Assembly (NCBI GenBank): GCA_003507515.1
Contig: DNVL01000246.1
Span: 1-11,182 of the forward strand
Direction of reading: 5' to 3'
Length of the DNA: 11,182 nt
DNA from: Legionella sp.
GTDB taxonomy: Bacteria > Pseudomonadota > Gammaproteobacteria > Legionellales > Legionellaceae
The first letter of the stretch is position 1, and every line of letters starts with the position of its first letter. The notes beneath the pieces are model-generated. The model had not been told where the DNA came from. It ran no database searches and saw only the letters and a program-made list of their open reading frames with translations. The position numbers and the translations under genes are program-made. Below, piece after piece: positions 1-7,261 of the stretch.

Positions 1-1229
1 CGATCGCGCCCTTCCATGCAAAAATCGATATCAAAATCAGGCATGGAGACACGTTCAGGATTCAAAAAGCGTTCAAACAGCAATTCATATTCAAGCGGAT
101 CCAAATCAGTAATCAGCAACGCATAGGCTACCAGTGATCCCGCACCCGACCCCCGTCCGGGCCCCACCGGTACACCGTTTTGTTTCGCCCATTTGATGAA
201 ATCCGCCACGATTAAAAAATAGCCGGCAAACCCCATTGAATTGATCACATCCAGCTCAGTCTGCAAGCGCTCATCATAGGGGGCTCGATCTATCACACGC
301 CCGCGGGCGAGCTGTATTAATCGCCCTTCCAGCCCTTCTTTCGACGTTAATGATAAATAGTCTTCGACCGATGAATCCGGCGGCACCGGAAAGTTTGGCA
401 AATAGTTGTGGCCCAAATCAAGCGTCACCGTGCAACGTTTGCTAATTTCAACCGTATTTTCCAAGGCTTGCGGCAAGTCACTGAACAACGCCTGCATTTC
501 ATCGGCTGATCGCAAGTATTGCTGTGCACTATAGCTCGTATTGCGCCTTGGATCAGCCAATGCATATCCCTCATGGATACAGACCCGCGCTTCGTGTGCT
601 TCATGATCATCAGGGTGCAAAAAACGCACATCATTGGTGGCCACCAAGGGAAGCTGCAACGCATCAGCCAGTTGCACGATGCGTTGATTATAAATCGCTT
701 CATCTACACGCCCGGTGCGCTGTATTTCCAAATAAAACCGGTCAGGAAAAATCTGCATCCATGCGCGGGCCAATTGATAGGCCATCGCTTCATCGTCCGC
801 TAACAGCGCCTGCCCAATATCGCCAGAACGCCCTCCTGATAACGCAATCAATCCCTCCGCATGGCTCGCAATCCATCCGGGATGAATCCAGGGTTTACCC
901 TGACACTGCCCTTCTTGATACGCCTTGGATACCAATTGCGTCAGATGGCGATAACCCACTTCATTTTGGCACAAGAGCACAATGGAGGATTGGCGTTCTG
1001 GCTTCACCGGATCGTGGCACAGCAAATCACAGCCTAAAATGGGTTTGATGCCGGCCGCAACAGCCGCCTTAAACACTTTCACCACGGCAAACAAATTACA
1101 AACATCAGTGACGGCAACCGCATTCATGCCTTTATCAGGCAAGGCCTCCATGAGTGGTGCGATGCGAACCAGCCCATCGACCAAAGAAAATTCGCTGTGC
1201 ACGCGCAAATGAACAAAAGAAGAGGCCAT
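1..1229 (-). CDS. dnaE: DNA polymerase III subunit alpha, N-terminal part (partial, runs off left edge)
   Basis: This is the catalytic subunit of the replicative DNA polymerase III holoenzyme, acting in the cytoplasm. About 409 of an expected roughly 1160 residues are inside the window. The protein opens with [14 protein letters not shown], which aligns with the E. coli start (four residues before FVHLRVHS) and marks the PHP domain. Further along are [30 protein letters not shown], the nucleotide-binding loop [10 protein letters not shown] near residue 353, and [13 protein letters not shown] near residue 400, where the two aspartates match the catalytic pair D401 and D403 of E. coli. The ATG at 1229 has only a weak upstream GAG; an in-frame TTG eight codons earlier exists but family length favours the ATG. 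It is transcribed divergently from the gene at 1431. The sequence is intact, with no frameshift in the visible part. Identification is very secure. Confidence 0.97.
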   Translation of the reverse strand, partial: MASSFVHLRVHSEFSLVDGLVRIAPLMEALPDKGMNAVAVTDVCNLFAVVKVFKAAVAAGIKPILGCDLLCHDPVKPERQSSIVLLCQNEVGYRHLTQLVSKAYQEGQCQGKPWIHPGWIASHAEGLIALSGGRSGDIGQALLADDEAMAYQLARAWMQIFPDRFYLEIQRTGRVDEAIYNQRIVQLADALQLPLVATNDVRFLHPDDHEAHEARVCIHEGYALADPRRNTSYSAQQYLRSADEMQALFSDLPQALENTVEISKRCTVTLDLGHNYLPNFPVPPDSSVEDYLSLTSKEGLEGRLIQLARGRVIDRAPYDERLQTELDVINSMGFAGYFLIVADFIKWAKQNGVPVGPGRGSGAGSLVAYALLITDLDPLEYELLFERFLNPERVSMPDFDIDFCMEGRD

Positions 1230-1430
1230 TAGCCATTGACTCGTTGAATACAATGGCTGCACTGTACCGAAATTGCTACGACACGACAAGCCATTGGTCT
1301 TAATAAAGAGCATGTAGATAGTGGGTTGCCCTAAAAATCCCTCCCCCGGCTTTTTATCAGCTGATTTGTTTGGCATAATGAAATCATCGGAAAAAAACGG
1401 ACTTTTTTCGGTTTTATCACAACACAACCT
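1230..1430. promoter_or_regulatory. divergent intergenic region between dnaE and the kinase-like gene
   Basis: These 200 bases must carry the promoters of both divergent genes. On the plus strand a CATAAT (1374-1379) matches the -10 consensus at five of six positions, but the sequence 17 bases upstream (TTTTTA) is a poor -35, so the assignment is weak. A 10-bp perfect palindrome ATCAGCTGAT (1356-1365) lies just upstream of that -10 and could be an operator half-site pair, or chance. At 1389-1411 a run of A faces a run of T across CGGAC, giving only a weak AT hairpin. No RNA gene or small coding frame is convincing. Confidence 0.35.
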
Positions 1431-2378
1431 ATGGAACACAAAATGATTTTTGTCATGATTGCAGGTGCTTCGGCATCAGGAAAAACTGCTTTTTCTCAAC
1501 GGTTATTGGAAAGACTTCAGCAGGATTCAAGGTCTTGTCAGATGATCAGTATGGATAATTATTACAAGGAAAGAGATGTACTGAAATATCCAGACATCGA
1601 TTTATTTCGCCAAGATCCCCAGGTTTATGCACCCACTCATTTATGCCTACAGCAGTTATGTGATGATCTCACGGCACTAGCTCAAGGCCAATCGATTTAT
1701 CAAAAAACACTGATCTTCGCAACCAATCGGTATCAAAGGGATGCGTCAGGGGAACTTATTTTAGAAAAAATAGACCCTTCCGATATTATTATCATGGAAG
1801 GGGTTTTTGCACAGCATTTTGCCGATGCATATTTACCCGCTGAATATCCTAGAGTCAGTGTGAACGTGGCCAGTAGCAGTTATTTAAATATCATCAAAGC
1901 GCGTTTAGAACGTGATACAGCCCCTCTTCCTATAGGGCGTGCTCTGACTCGTCAACAAGTGCGTGCCAATGAACGTCAATTTGTAGGCCCTGTATTTTTT
2001 CAATACACTGCCAAACATGCGACAGGATCGGATGTTTACATACTCAATGATCATAGCAACGACAATCTCGAGGGCGGTCTGTTTGAGGAAGGCATTGAAG
2101 CGGTCGTTGACAAAATAAATGAAATCCAACAAGCCTTGGAATCAACCCCTTATTTGCCTAAAAAGAATCCCCTGGATGCCCGTCAAATGGCCAAGGCAAG
2201 CCACGCCATGCTTCACGCGCAAAGAGCACCCAAAAGGCATCATCAGCATGACATCATCGAAGCGATGCAAAAACGATCGAAAATAGTTGGTCCATTTTTT
2301 AAATCACCGGTGATGGAAGATGATTTACCACCCCAGCCGGATCAGGGGAAAAGCATCCAAAATGACACCATCATTTAG
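1431..2378 (+). CDS. uridine kinase-like P-loop NTPase with C-terminal extension
   Basis: Residues 5 to about 228 look like the uridine kinase/phosphoribulokinase family, which transfers the ATP gamma-phosphate to a nucleoside or sugar. Visible motifs are the P-loop GASASGKT (12-19), MDNYYKE (41-47, the family's substrate-side DxYY motif), IIIMEGVFA (120-128, equivalent to ILEG) and an arginine-rich lid around RLERD (158-162), GRALTRQQV (169-177) and [11 protein letters not shown] (182-192). E. coli Udk is 213 residues; here about 85 extra residues follow, basic and His-rich (KRHHQH, 268-273) and then acidic/proline-rich (EDDLPPQP) near the end. I do not recognise the tail. The start at 1431 has no Shine-Dalgarno sequence; ATG 1443 (residue 5) has GGA seven bases upstream and may be the real start. 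It is upstream of, and separated by 104 bases from, the unknown gene at 2483, which has its own promoter. True substrate is unknown; it need not be uridine. Confidence 0.8.
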   Translation: MEHKMIFVMIAGASASGKTAFSQRLLERLQQDSRSCQMISMDNYYKERDVLKYPDIDLFRQDPQVYAPTHLCLQQLCDDLTALAQGQSIYQKTLIFATNRYQRDASGELILEKIDPSDIIIMEGVFAQHFADAYLPAEYPRVSVNVASSSYLNIIKARLERDTAPLPIGRALTRQQVRANERQFVGPVFFQYTAKHATGSDVYILNDHSNDNLEGGLFEEGIEAVVDKINEIQQALESTPYLPKKNPLDARQMAKASHAMLHAQRAPKRHHQHDIIEAMQKRSKIVGPFFKSPVMEDDLPPQPDQGKSIQNDTII

Positions 2379-2408
2379 CGCCAGCCCTAGCAAAGAAGAC
2401 AAAAATAT

Positions 2409-2437
2409 ATTGACATTGATCAAAATTATATCTAAAA
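2409..2437 (+). promoter_or_regulatory. sigma-70 promoter of the gene at 2483
   Basis: A perfect -35 TTGACA (2409-2414) is followed, after exactly 17 bases, by TAAAAT (2432-2437), five of six matches to the -10 consensus. Transcription would start near 2444, giving a leader of about 40 bases that ends with GAGGAG nine bases before the ATG at 2483. It is the best promoter in the window, so this gene is probably expressed independently of the kinase-like gene. Confidence 0.75.
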
Positions 2438-2482
2438 TCGCGTGTGAAACAAATTTATATTTACCTTGAGGAGTCATAACCG

Positions 2483-3223
2483 ATGTGTGCTTATTTTTTT
2501 GCAGTCAAACATAGCCCTAACGATGTTCAACTAGACGAAGACAGTGTTACTACCAAGAATATGATTACCAACCCTTCATTCAAACAATTTCCTGATGAGA
2601 TTCGCTCTAGGTATCACTTTGATCGTGAATTTCCAAACCACACCAATATCATTACAGACTTAACCAACACCGCTCGAAAAAAATGGCTCGATGTGAAAGC
2701 CATTGATAAAGAAATTACGGTTGCGTTTTCTCTCGGTATAGTGGCTTCGTTTTCATCGTTTATCCCCTTCAACTGGCTGATAGCACCGATGGCTTTGATC
2801 TATACTGGCTACCTTGCAAAAGAGCGTGACACCGCTTATGCCGAATACACGCAGGCGATGCAATCGCTGCACCGTTGCTGTGATTGGGCCGTAAACCAGG
2901 TGTCCACGACACAAGGAGATATGGACCTTGATCAAGTTAAGTCAATGTTGGGTTTACTCTCTCAGGTGATGACAAAAGCACAAATGGAAGGCATCATCGC
3001 TGATCAGTTTGAAAATGAGTATTTCAACACCATTGGCTTCAACGATGAATCCGATGCAGTGAAGAAAGAAACCCTTGATTATAAAATATATGGTTTCGAT
3101 CAAGGGGGGTCTATATCTGAAATCCTCACTAAATTGGCCGGCTCTCTGAAACAGATGTTGACGAAAGCAGCGACAGAGGCGATGGTTTATCTGAACACAC
3201 CCGCAGCACCAGGACCAAACTAA
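2483..3223 (+). CDS. hypothetical protein with a central membrane hairpin
   Basis: I do not recognise this 246-residue protein. Its start is well supported by GAGGAG nine bases upstream. Residues 1-75 are polar and mixed in charge. Residues about 78-111 form two hydrophobic stretches (ITVAFSLGIVASF and NWLIAPMALIYTGYLA) joined by a short SSFIPF turn, which suggests a re-entrant or two-pass hairpin with both soluble parts on the same side of the membrane. Residues 112-140 are probably helical and include RCC (131-133). Residues 150-235 look alpha-helical and amphipathic, and the tail NTPAAPGPN is proline-rich. There is no signal peptide, catalytic motif or known fold that I can name. It has a strong private promoter and ends 19 bases before a 20-bp hairpin. 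Lineage-restricted membrane protein is the safest description; a secreted host-directed protein is only a speculation. Confidence 0.75.
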   Translation: MCAYFFAVKHSPNDVQLDEDSVTTKNMITNPSFKQFPDEIRSRYHFDREFPNHTNIITDLTNTARKKWLDVKAIDKEITVAFSLGIVASFSSFIPFNWLIAPMALIYTGYLAKERDTAYAEYTQAMQSLHRCCDWAVNQVSTTQGDMDLDQVKSMLGLLSQVMTKAQMEGIIADQFENEYFNTIGFNDESDAVKKETLDYKIYGFDQGGSISEILTKLAGSLKQMLTKAATEAMVYLNTPAAPGPN

Positions 3224-3242
3224 GTCTAACGTTTCACTCAAT

Positions 3243-3286
3243 CAACAGACGGTTGTCTCTGCCCTCGCAGGGACAACCGTCTGTTG
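3243..3286. terminator. 20-bp hairpin between convergent genes, no U-tract
   Basis: The 15-base arms at 3243-3257 and 3272-3286 are perfectly complementary. The inner part continues with a T.G wobble (3258/3271) and a 4-bp CTGC/GCAG stem (3259-3262 with 3267-3270) closing a CCTC tetraloop, so an RNA copy could form a nearly uninterrupted 20-bp helix. It sits between the stop at 3223 (plus) and the nfrB stop at 3292 (minus), starting only 5 bases after the latter. Neither side has a run of U, so it is not a textbook intrinsic terminator; it could be a bidirectional transcript-end stabiliser or a Rho-associated structure. Confidence 0.6.
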
Positions 3287-3291
3287 CGCCA

Positions 3292-5166
3292 CTACTCCTC
3301 ACTCATCAACACAAAATCCGCCTTAAACGGCGCGATGAGACGCATCACTTTTTTCAATAACAATTCATTCGTGGGATCATCTATCGCCACGGTCATGCGC
3401 TGTGTGGCGGCATGAATCGCAACCGGACGAATCCCGTGCTTTGCAAATTTCGCCGCCCGTTTCTTCGGCAATACATCCCTGCACGCCTGTTGCGCGGCTT
3501 CAAGTTTGGATTGAGGGAATAAACCCACCTGATATTGTGTAGCCAATAGCCTTAACAGGGCCGTTTTGTTGATAAGCGCTAAACGACAGAGCACCTCCCC
3601 TAATCGCTCGCCTGTTTTGCCCTGCTCACACAACGCACGCTCCAATTGTTCGGGATTGATTAAATCATTTTCCAGGAGCAAATCACCTAACTTTCGGCGA
3701 TAAGGCACGAGCACATGACGGCCAGGAAACTGGTGTTCGGTTTTATCCCAGGCAGGTTGTTTGCTCGGAGTTTTGCTTTTTTGAGCCGTAAAATAAACAC
3801 CATAGGCCCGTATCAATGCATGTAAATTCAACATGTTTCCATAAAACGCACGTGGAATCGACAGCAATGCAGGCATGATGCCATAAATCCGTGACACCGC
3901 AATCACGCGTTGCAATAAGCGTTCAAACATAATACACGTCACCAAAAGAACCAGCCACCAGACCCATGGATGTAAATTAAATTGCTCTTGCAGTGCGGGG
4001 TACTCAGGCCGTCCATACGTGAGCCCCGAATACACCAGCCAAAACGTAAACACAACATACCCAAACCCATTGATGAAATGGGTGATGAATGATTTTCTAT
4101 CATGCGCCAGAGAATAACGGATTTGCCATTCTGAAGGCCAATGGCCTAAATCCCATTCCTGGAACACAATGCCAATGATCCAGCGCGCTTTTTGCCGAAC
4201 GGCTTTTTTATACGCCAGTGGAAACAGCGCACGCGTTGCAATGTATTCCTTCATTTGTTTTTTCACATAGCCCGAACCCCATTTGCGACGCCTCCAACGC
4301 ATGCGTATCACCGCTTGGGTCACAAACACGGATTTCAGGTGCAGCTCACGCAGTGCGAGCGAGGTATGGTAGTCTTCCGTGAGCGAATGGGTGGCGAAGG
4401 GCGTGGCCGTGTCTTTATTCTCGAGCATGGTTAACGCATGCTTTGAGAATGCCGTGCCTACACCGGCCGATGGCACGTGTGCATGCATGGATTCACGCAC
4501 AATAATGTCTTTGGTGTGATTTTCTGAAAATTCATCGGCATACAGCCAGTGCGTAAAGTTCCAAAGACTCACCTCCAGTGGAAAAACGGGCGTTTGAACC
4601 ATGTCTTTTCGCGGGATCAAATGGTTATACAATTTGAACGACAGCGGATGAATGATGTCTTCTGAATCATGAAAAACGTAGATATCAAATGAAATGGACT
4701 GCGCCATTTCAAATGCTTTCACTCGCTGATAGATTGCATTTAAATTAGAGGCTTTATTTGTAGGTCCCGGCGCGTCCCCCACCACACACTGCACCTGCGG
4801 CAGCACATCGGCAACGCCCTGAACTTCCGCCACGGTTTCAGGATCATTGGGGTATACGCCTACGAAGAAATAATAATTTTTATAATCAACAGAATACGCA
4901 TTATGCCTTAACATGGTGCCAATAATGTTGGCCTCATTCCAACAAGGGATCAAAACCGCGATAAACTGCTCCTTCTTCGCGGTTAATTTTTCGTAACTGA
5001 GGGGTTCATAATGCCTCGTCTTACGCATGCGCCAGAGAAAACGCACCCAATAATACCCGTCAATAAATAAATCATCCAATCCTGACACAACAAACAACAC
5101 AGCCAACGTCGCCAGCAAATACCACATCACAAAATAAAGGGTGATTATCATTTCATTCGGCATCAT
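3292..5166 (-). CDS. nfrB: NfrB-like GT2 polysaccharide synthase with C-terminal MshEN (c-di-GMP-type) domain
   Basis: This is an inner-membrane processive glycosyltransferase resembling E. coli NfrB, the phage N4 adsorption protein that polymerises an N-acetylmannosamine-type glycan. Order of parts (624 residues): membrane segment 11-30 followed by SGLDDLFIDGYYW; GT2 domain about 65-330 with IPCWNEAN (73-80), VGVYPNDPE, PGPTNKASNLN, HDSED (166-170, metal-binding), TED (263-265, base) and QKARW (325-329, QxxRW acceptor motif); membrane segments near 366-384 and 399-414; and a linker with PAWDKTEHQFPGR. Residues about 490-545 carry two copies of the MshEN pattern, RKLGDLLLEN...LERAL and RLGEVLCRLA...LLRLL, followed by a GspE-type region ending near VAIDDPTN (593-600). 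MshEN domains bind cyclic di-GMP, so activity is probably gated by it. It is about 120 residues shorter than E. coli NfrB, at the C-terminus. Its start overlaps the nfrA stop by 4 bases (ATGA) and has no Shine-Dalgarno, implying translational coupling. Confidence 0.9.
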   Translation of the reverse strand: MMPNEMIITLYFVMWYLLATLAVLFVVSGLDDLFIDGYYWVRFLWRMRKTRHYEPLSYEKLTAKKEQFIAVLIPCWNEANIIGTMLRHNAYSVDYKNYYFFVGVYPNDPETVAEVQGVADVLPQVQCVVGDAPGPTNKASNLNAIYQRVKAFEMAQSISFDIYVFHDSEDIIHPLSFKLYNHLIPRKDMVQTPVFPLEVSLWNFTHWLYADEFSENHTKDIIVRESMHAHVPSAGVGTAFSKHALTMLENKDTATPFATHSLTEDYHTSLALRELHLKSVFVTQAVIRMRWRRRKWGSGYVKKQMKEYIATRALFPLAYKKAVRQKARWIIGIVFQEWDLGHWPSEWQIRYSLAHDRKSFITHFINGFGYVVFTFWLVYSGLTYGRPEYPALQEQFNLHPWVWWLVLLVTCIMFERLLQRVIAVSRIYGIMPALLSIPRAFYGNMLNLHALIRAYGVYFTAQKSKTPSKQPAWDKTEHQFPGRHVLVPYRRKLGDLLLENDLINPEQLERALCEQGKTGERLGEVLCRLALINKTALLRLLATQYQVGLFPQSKLEAAQQACRDVLPKKRAAKFAKHGIRPVAIHAATQRMTVAIDDPTNELLLKKVMRLIAPFKADFVLMSEE

Positions 5167-6470
5167 AATTTCACATAAAAGAGGAGTTGGACGACATTAT
5201 TCGTGTAATGCTTGGGATATGGATTAGGGATCGCTCCCGCCGGTAGATATATCCCTTGAAGGTGCTCAAATCGCAATTGCAGATTAAATCGGTTTGACGG
5301 CACAAACCCAATGCCTGGGCCTATTTCGGCAAAATTGTTATAAAATACACGCTGCGTATCCGTAAGCGCTCGCCCAACCACATACACATTCACCACACTG
5401 CTTTTATATTGCAATGCTCGAATCCGATGACGGGTCACCGCTCCCCCAATCACATTGTTCTGATATCTGGAGAAATAAATCATATCGGCATACCACTCAC
5501 CGTAATAGTTCAGGCTTATGTTTAACACATCATCATACGCCGGCTGGCATCCAATATTTTGGTAATACATGAAGCCGGCACGTAAGTCGCCCCGCCACCG
5601 GTCGCGATCCCGATACACCAAATCATATGCTGTTCCCGCTTCAACAAAACCAACCACAGGTAGGCTCGGGAAAGGCTTGACTTGCGCGCCCACGCCTGTA
5701 ATCTGCACATCATCTTCATAAATTTGCGAAATTTGACCGAAATTTCTTGAACGATTGTCATCGGTACGGCGAAGAAATACATATTGCTTCGTTTGAAAGC
5801 GATTGCCCTGTTCAACACCTGCTCGTGCGATGAACGGACGCACGGTTAATCCAAAACGTGATTGGGTAAACGGTGTGAAAAAGATTTCCGAAAAATAAGG
5901 TGCGGGCAGCGCTTTGATTTGCAACCCGCCTAAATGCGTTGGCATCACAGAAGCTGCGCTTTGTTTGGTTTTCATGATCGTCAGATGGGTGCGCGCAACG
6001 GAACCCACCTTATGATCCTTCAAAACAACATGGGAAGCGTCTGTATAAACAGGCAAATATGACGCCATGGCATTCAATGCCCATTGCGCCTGCACACGAC
6101 AAGGGCGATGCGTGCCCTTCTCCAGCGACAAAAGAATCACTCGAGCCAATTGAGCCGCGTATCTACTATTTTCAGGAAGCAATGCGTGCAGGCGCTCCAA
6201 TAGGGGCCGCGCACGCGCTAGGTTCTTTTCATGAAGGTACCATTGGCTGCCTTCTCTTAACGCCGGTAAATAATTTTCATCCTGCTGCAACACAATGGAC
6301 AATGCCTTTTCTGCAGCATTTGGATTGGATTGTTTCAACCGATAATACATATCCATGAGCACTTGCAAATCACGGTGCGGGGCTCTGGATTGTTGGGTGG
6401 CTGTAAAAACGAAGTAGGCCATCAAAAGCAACAGCATAAAACACAACGTATAAATTCTTTTTTTAAGCAT
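5163..6470 (-). CDS. nfrA: NfrA-like outer-membrane protein, short form
   Basis: This is the probable outer-membrane export partner of NfrB. The ATG at 6470 is preferred over a GTG 13 codons earlier because it has an AGAAGA upstream and gives a normal signal peptide: KKR, then a hydrophobic core at residues 7-23. Residues about 34-112 show TPR-like paired helices (NPNAAEKAL, NYLPALREGSQWYL, LARARPLLERLHALLP). Residues about 190-435 are rich in alternating aromatic/polar strands and include YDLVYRDRDRWRGDLRAG, FAEIGPGIGFVPSNRFNL and the end YTNNVVQLLFYVKL, as in the C-terminal NfrA domain, likely a beta-barrel. E. coli NfrA is 990 residues with a long TPR region; here the whole protein is 435, so the periplasmic TPR part is reduced to about two or three units. 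It overlaps nfrB by 4 bases and clearly forms an operon with it. Assignment rests on context plus the C-terminal pattern. Confidence 0.75.
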   Translation of the reverse strand: MLKKRIYTLCFMLLLLMAYFVFTATQQSRAPHRDLQVLMDMYYRLKQSNPNAAEKALSIVLQQDENYLPALREGSQWYLHEKNLARARPLLERLHALLPENSRYAAQLARVILLSLEKGTHRPCRVQAQWALNAMASYLPVYTDASHVVLKDHKVGSVARTHLTIMKTKQSAASVMPTHLGGLQIKALPAPYFSEIFFTPFTQSRFGLTVRPFIARAGVEQGNRFQTKQYVFLRRTDDNRSRNFGQISQIYEDDVQITGVGAQVKPFPSLPVVGFVEAGTAYDLVYRDRDRWRGDLRAGFMYYQNIGCQPAYDDVLNISLNYYGEWYADMIYFSRYQNNVIGGAVTRHRIRALQYKSSVVNVYVVGRALTDTQRVFYNNFAEIGPGIGFVPSNRFNLQLRFEHLQGIYLPAGAIPNPYPKHYTNNVVQLLFYVKL

Positions 6471-6566
6471 GTTGTGTTCTTCTAAAAAAGGATGGAAACA
6501 ATGGCGCACATGATGCCTGGTCTTTTAAAAACATGCCACTCCACACGACAAAAAATCAAAGGAGTC

Positions 6567-6595
6567 TTTACATTCGCCCTCATAATGGCTAGATT
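6567..6595 (+). promoter_or_regulatory. candidate sigma-70 promoter of rubredoxin
   Basis: TTTACA (6567-6572, five of six matches to -35) is separated by 17 bases from TAGATT (6590-6595, four of six matches to -10). Predicted transcription start near 6602, about 22 bases before the rubredoxin ATG. The region 6471-6623 is shared with the divergent nfrA gene, for which I see no clear promoter. Confidence 0.45.
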
Positions 6596-6623
6596 AGCTT
6601 CCTTTTAATGCCGAGTAATCAAC

Positions 6624-6800
6624 ATGCAAACCTATAAACAATTTATTTGCGTTATTTGTGGATTCATCTATAACGAAGCAGAAGGCTGGCCGGATGATGG
6701 CATTAAAGCAGGAACGGCATGGGAAGATGTTCCCGAAAACTGGTTTTGCCCCGACTGTGGTGCTGGAAAAGAAGACTTTGAAATGATTGAAATCGAGTAA
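6624..6800 (+). CDS. rubA: rubredoxin
   Basis: A 58-residue cytoplasmic iron protein that carries single electrons through one iron bound by four cysteines. The two knuckles are plain: C9-V-I-C12-G and C42-P-D-C45-G, together with the family signatures EGWPDDGI (20-27), [14 protein letters not shown] (30-43) and GAGKEDFE (46-53). Length is typical of a stand-alone rubredoxin. The Shine-Dalgarno signal is weak (GAG nine bases before the ATG at 6624) and the leader is short. It lies between divergent nfrA and convergent hemJ and is followed by a small hairpin. The electron partner is not encoded nearby. The gene is read on the plus strand; the longer open frame on the opposite strand here is a shadow. 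Confidence 0.95.
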   Translation: MQTYKQFICVICGFIYNEAEGWPDDGIKAGTAWEDVPENWFCPDCGAGKEDFEMIEIE

Positions 6801-6809
6801 TGGGTAGCC

Positions 6810-6831
6810 TGGTTGGGCCCGCGCCCAACCA
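6810..6831. terminator. GC-rich hairpin between rubredoxin and hemJ, no U-tract
   Basis: Bases 6810-6818 (TGGTTGGGC) pair perfectly with 6823-6831 (GCCCAACCA) around a CCGC loop, a 9-bp GC-rich stem. It begins 10 bases after the rubredoxin stop and ends 2 bases before the hemJ stop of the opposite strand. As at 3243-3286, there is no poly-U on either side, so it may act as a bidirectional 3'-end structure rather than as a classic intrinsic terminator. Confidence 0.5.
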
Positions 6832-6832
6832 C

Positions 6833-7261
6833 TCACAGCAACGTAGGCTTCAACACCACGAGAAGCACCACGCCTATTAACAGCAGGGTCGGTACTTCAT
6901 TAAACACACGATAATAACGTGGCGCATGTGTGTTTTCACCGCGCGCAAATCGCTTCACCATCCCCCCACAAACAAAGTGATACGCCCAAAGTATCGCCAC
7001 CAACATCAATTTAGCTTGCATCCAACGGGCACTTGAATAATAAGATAAATTATACGTCATCAACCCAACACCCAAGACGGTCGTCAATAGAGCAGCAGGC
7101 CACATAATGGCACGAAAAAGGCGGCGTTCCATGATCTTAAACCGTTCAAGGCTAATCGCATCATGGGCCGCCGCATGGTATACAAACAACCGCGGCAAAT
7201 AAAAAAGTCCGGCAAACCATGCGACCATGGCAATAATATGAAACGATTTAATGATCAACAT
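6833..7261 (-). CDS. hemJ: protoporphyrinogen IX oxidase, HemJ type
   Basis: HemJ oxidises protoporphyrinogen IX to protoporphyrin IX, the next-to-last step of haem synthesis, in the inner membrane; it replaces HemG or HemY in many proteobacteria and cyanobacteria. The 142 residues form about four membrane helices. Family signatures include K5-S-F-H8 followed by MVAWFAGLFYLPRLFVYHA (12-30; His8 is a conserved haem-related residue), the motif ARWMQAKLMLV (78-88; conserved lysine at 84) with AYHFVC (93-98), and the C-terminal FNEVPTLLLI...VVLKP (120-139). Length is typical. Its ATG overlaps the last base of the terC stop (TGATG), so it should be translated by coupling from the terC message. Assignment is firm. 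Confidence 0.93.
   Translation of the reverse strand: MLIIKSFHIIAMVAWFAGLFYLPRLFVYHAAAHDAISLERFKIMERRLFRAIMWPAALLTTVLGVGLMTYNLSYYSSARWMQAKLMLVAILWAYHFVCGGMVKRFARGENTHAPRYYRVFNEVPTLLLIGVVLLVVLKPTLL

Noticed and set aside
524..1048. 174-codon plus-strand open frame
   Set aside because: It lies wholly antisense to the clearly conserved dnaE coding sequence, and its product is low-complexity in pattern with no ribosome-binding site.
1389..1411. Possible hairpin or terminator of A-run and T-run
   Set aside because: Only about 7 AT-rich pairs form, and it precedes a gene rather than following one.
6594..6836. 80-codon minus-strand open frame
   Set aside because: It is antisense to rubredoxin, whose two CxxC knuckles make the plus-strand reading certain.
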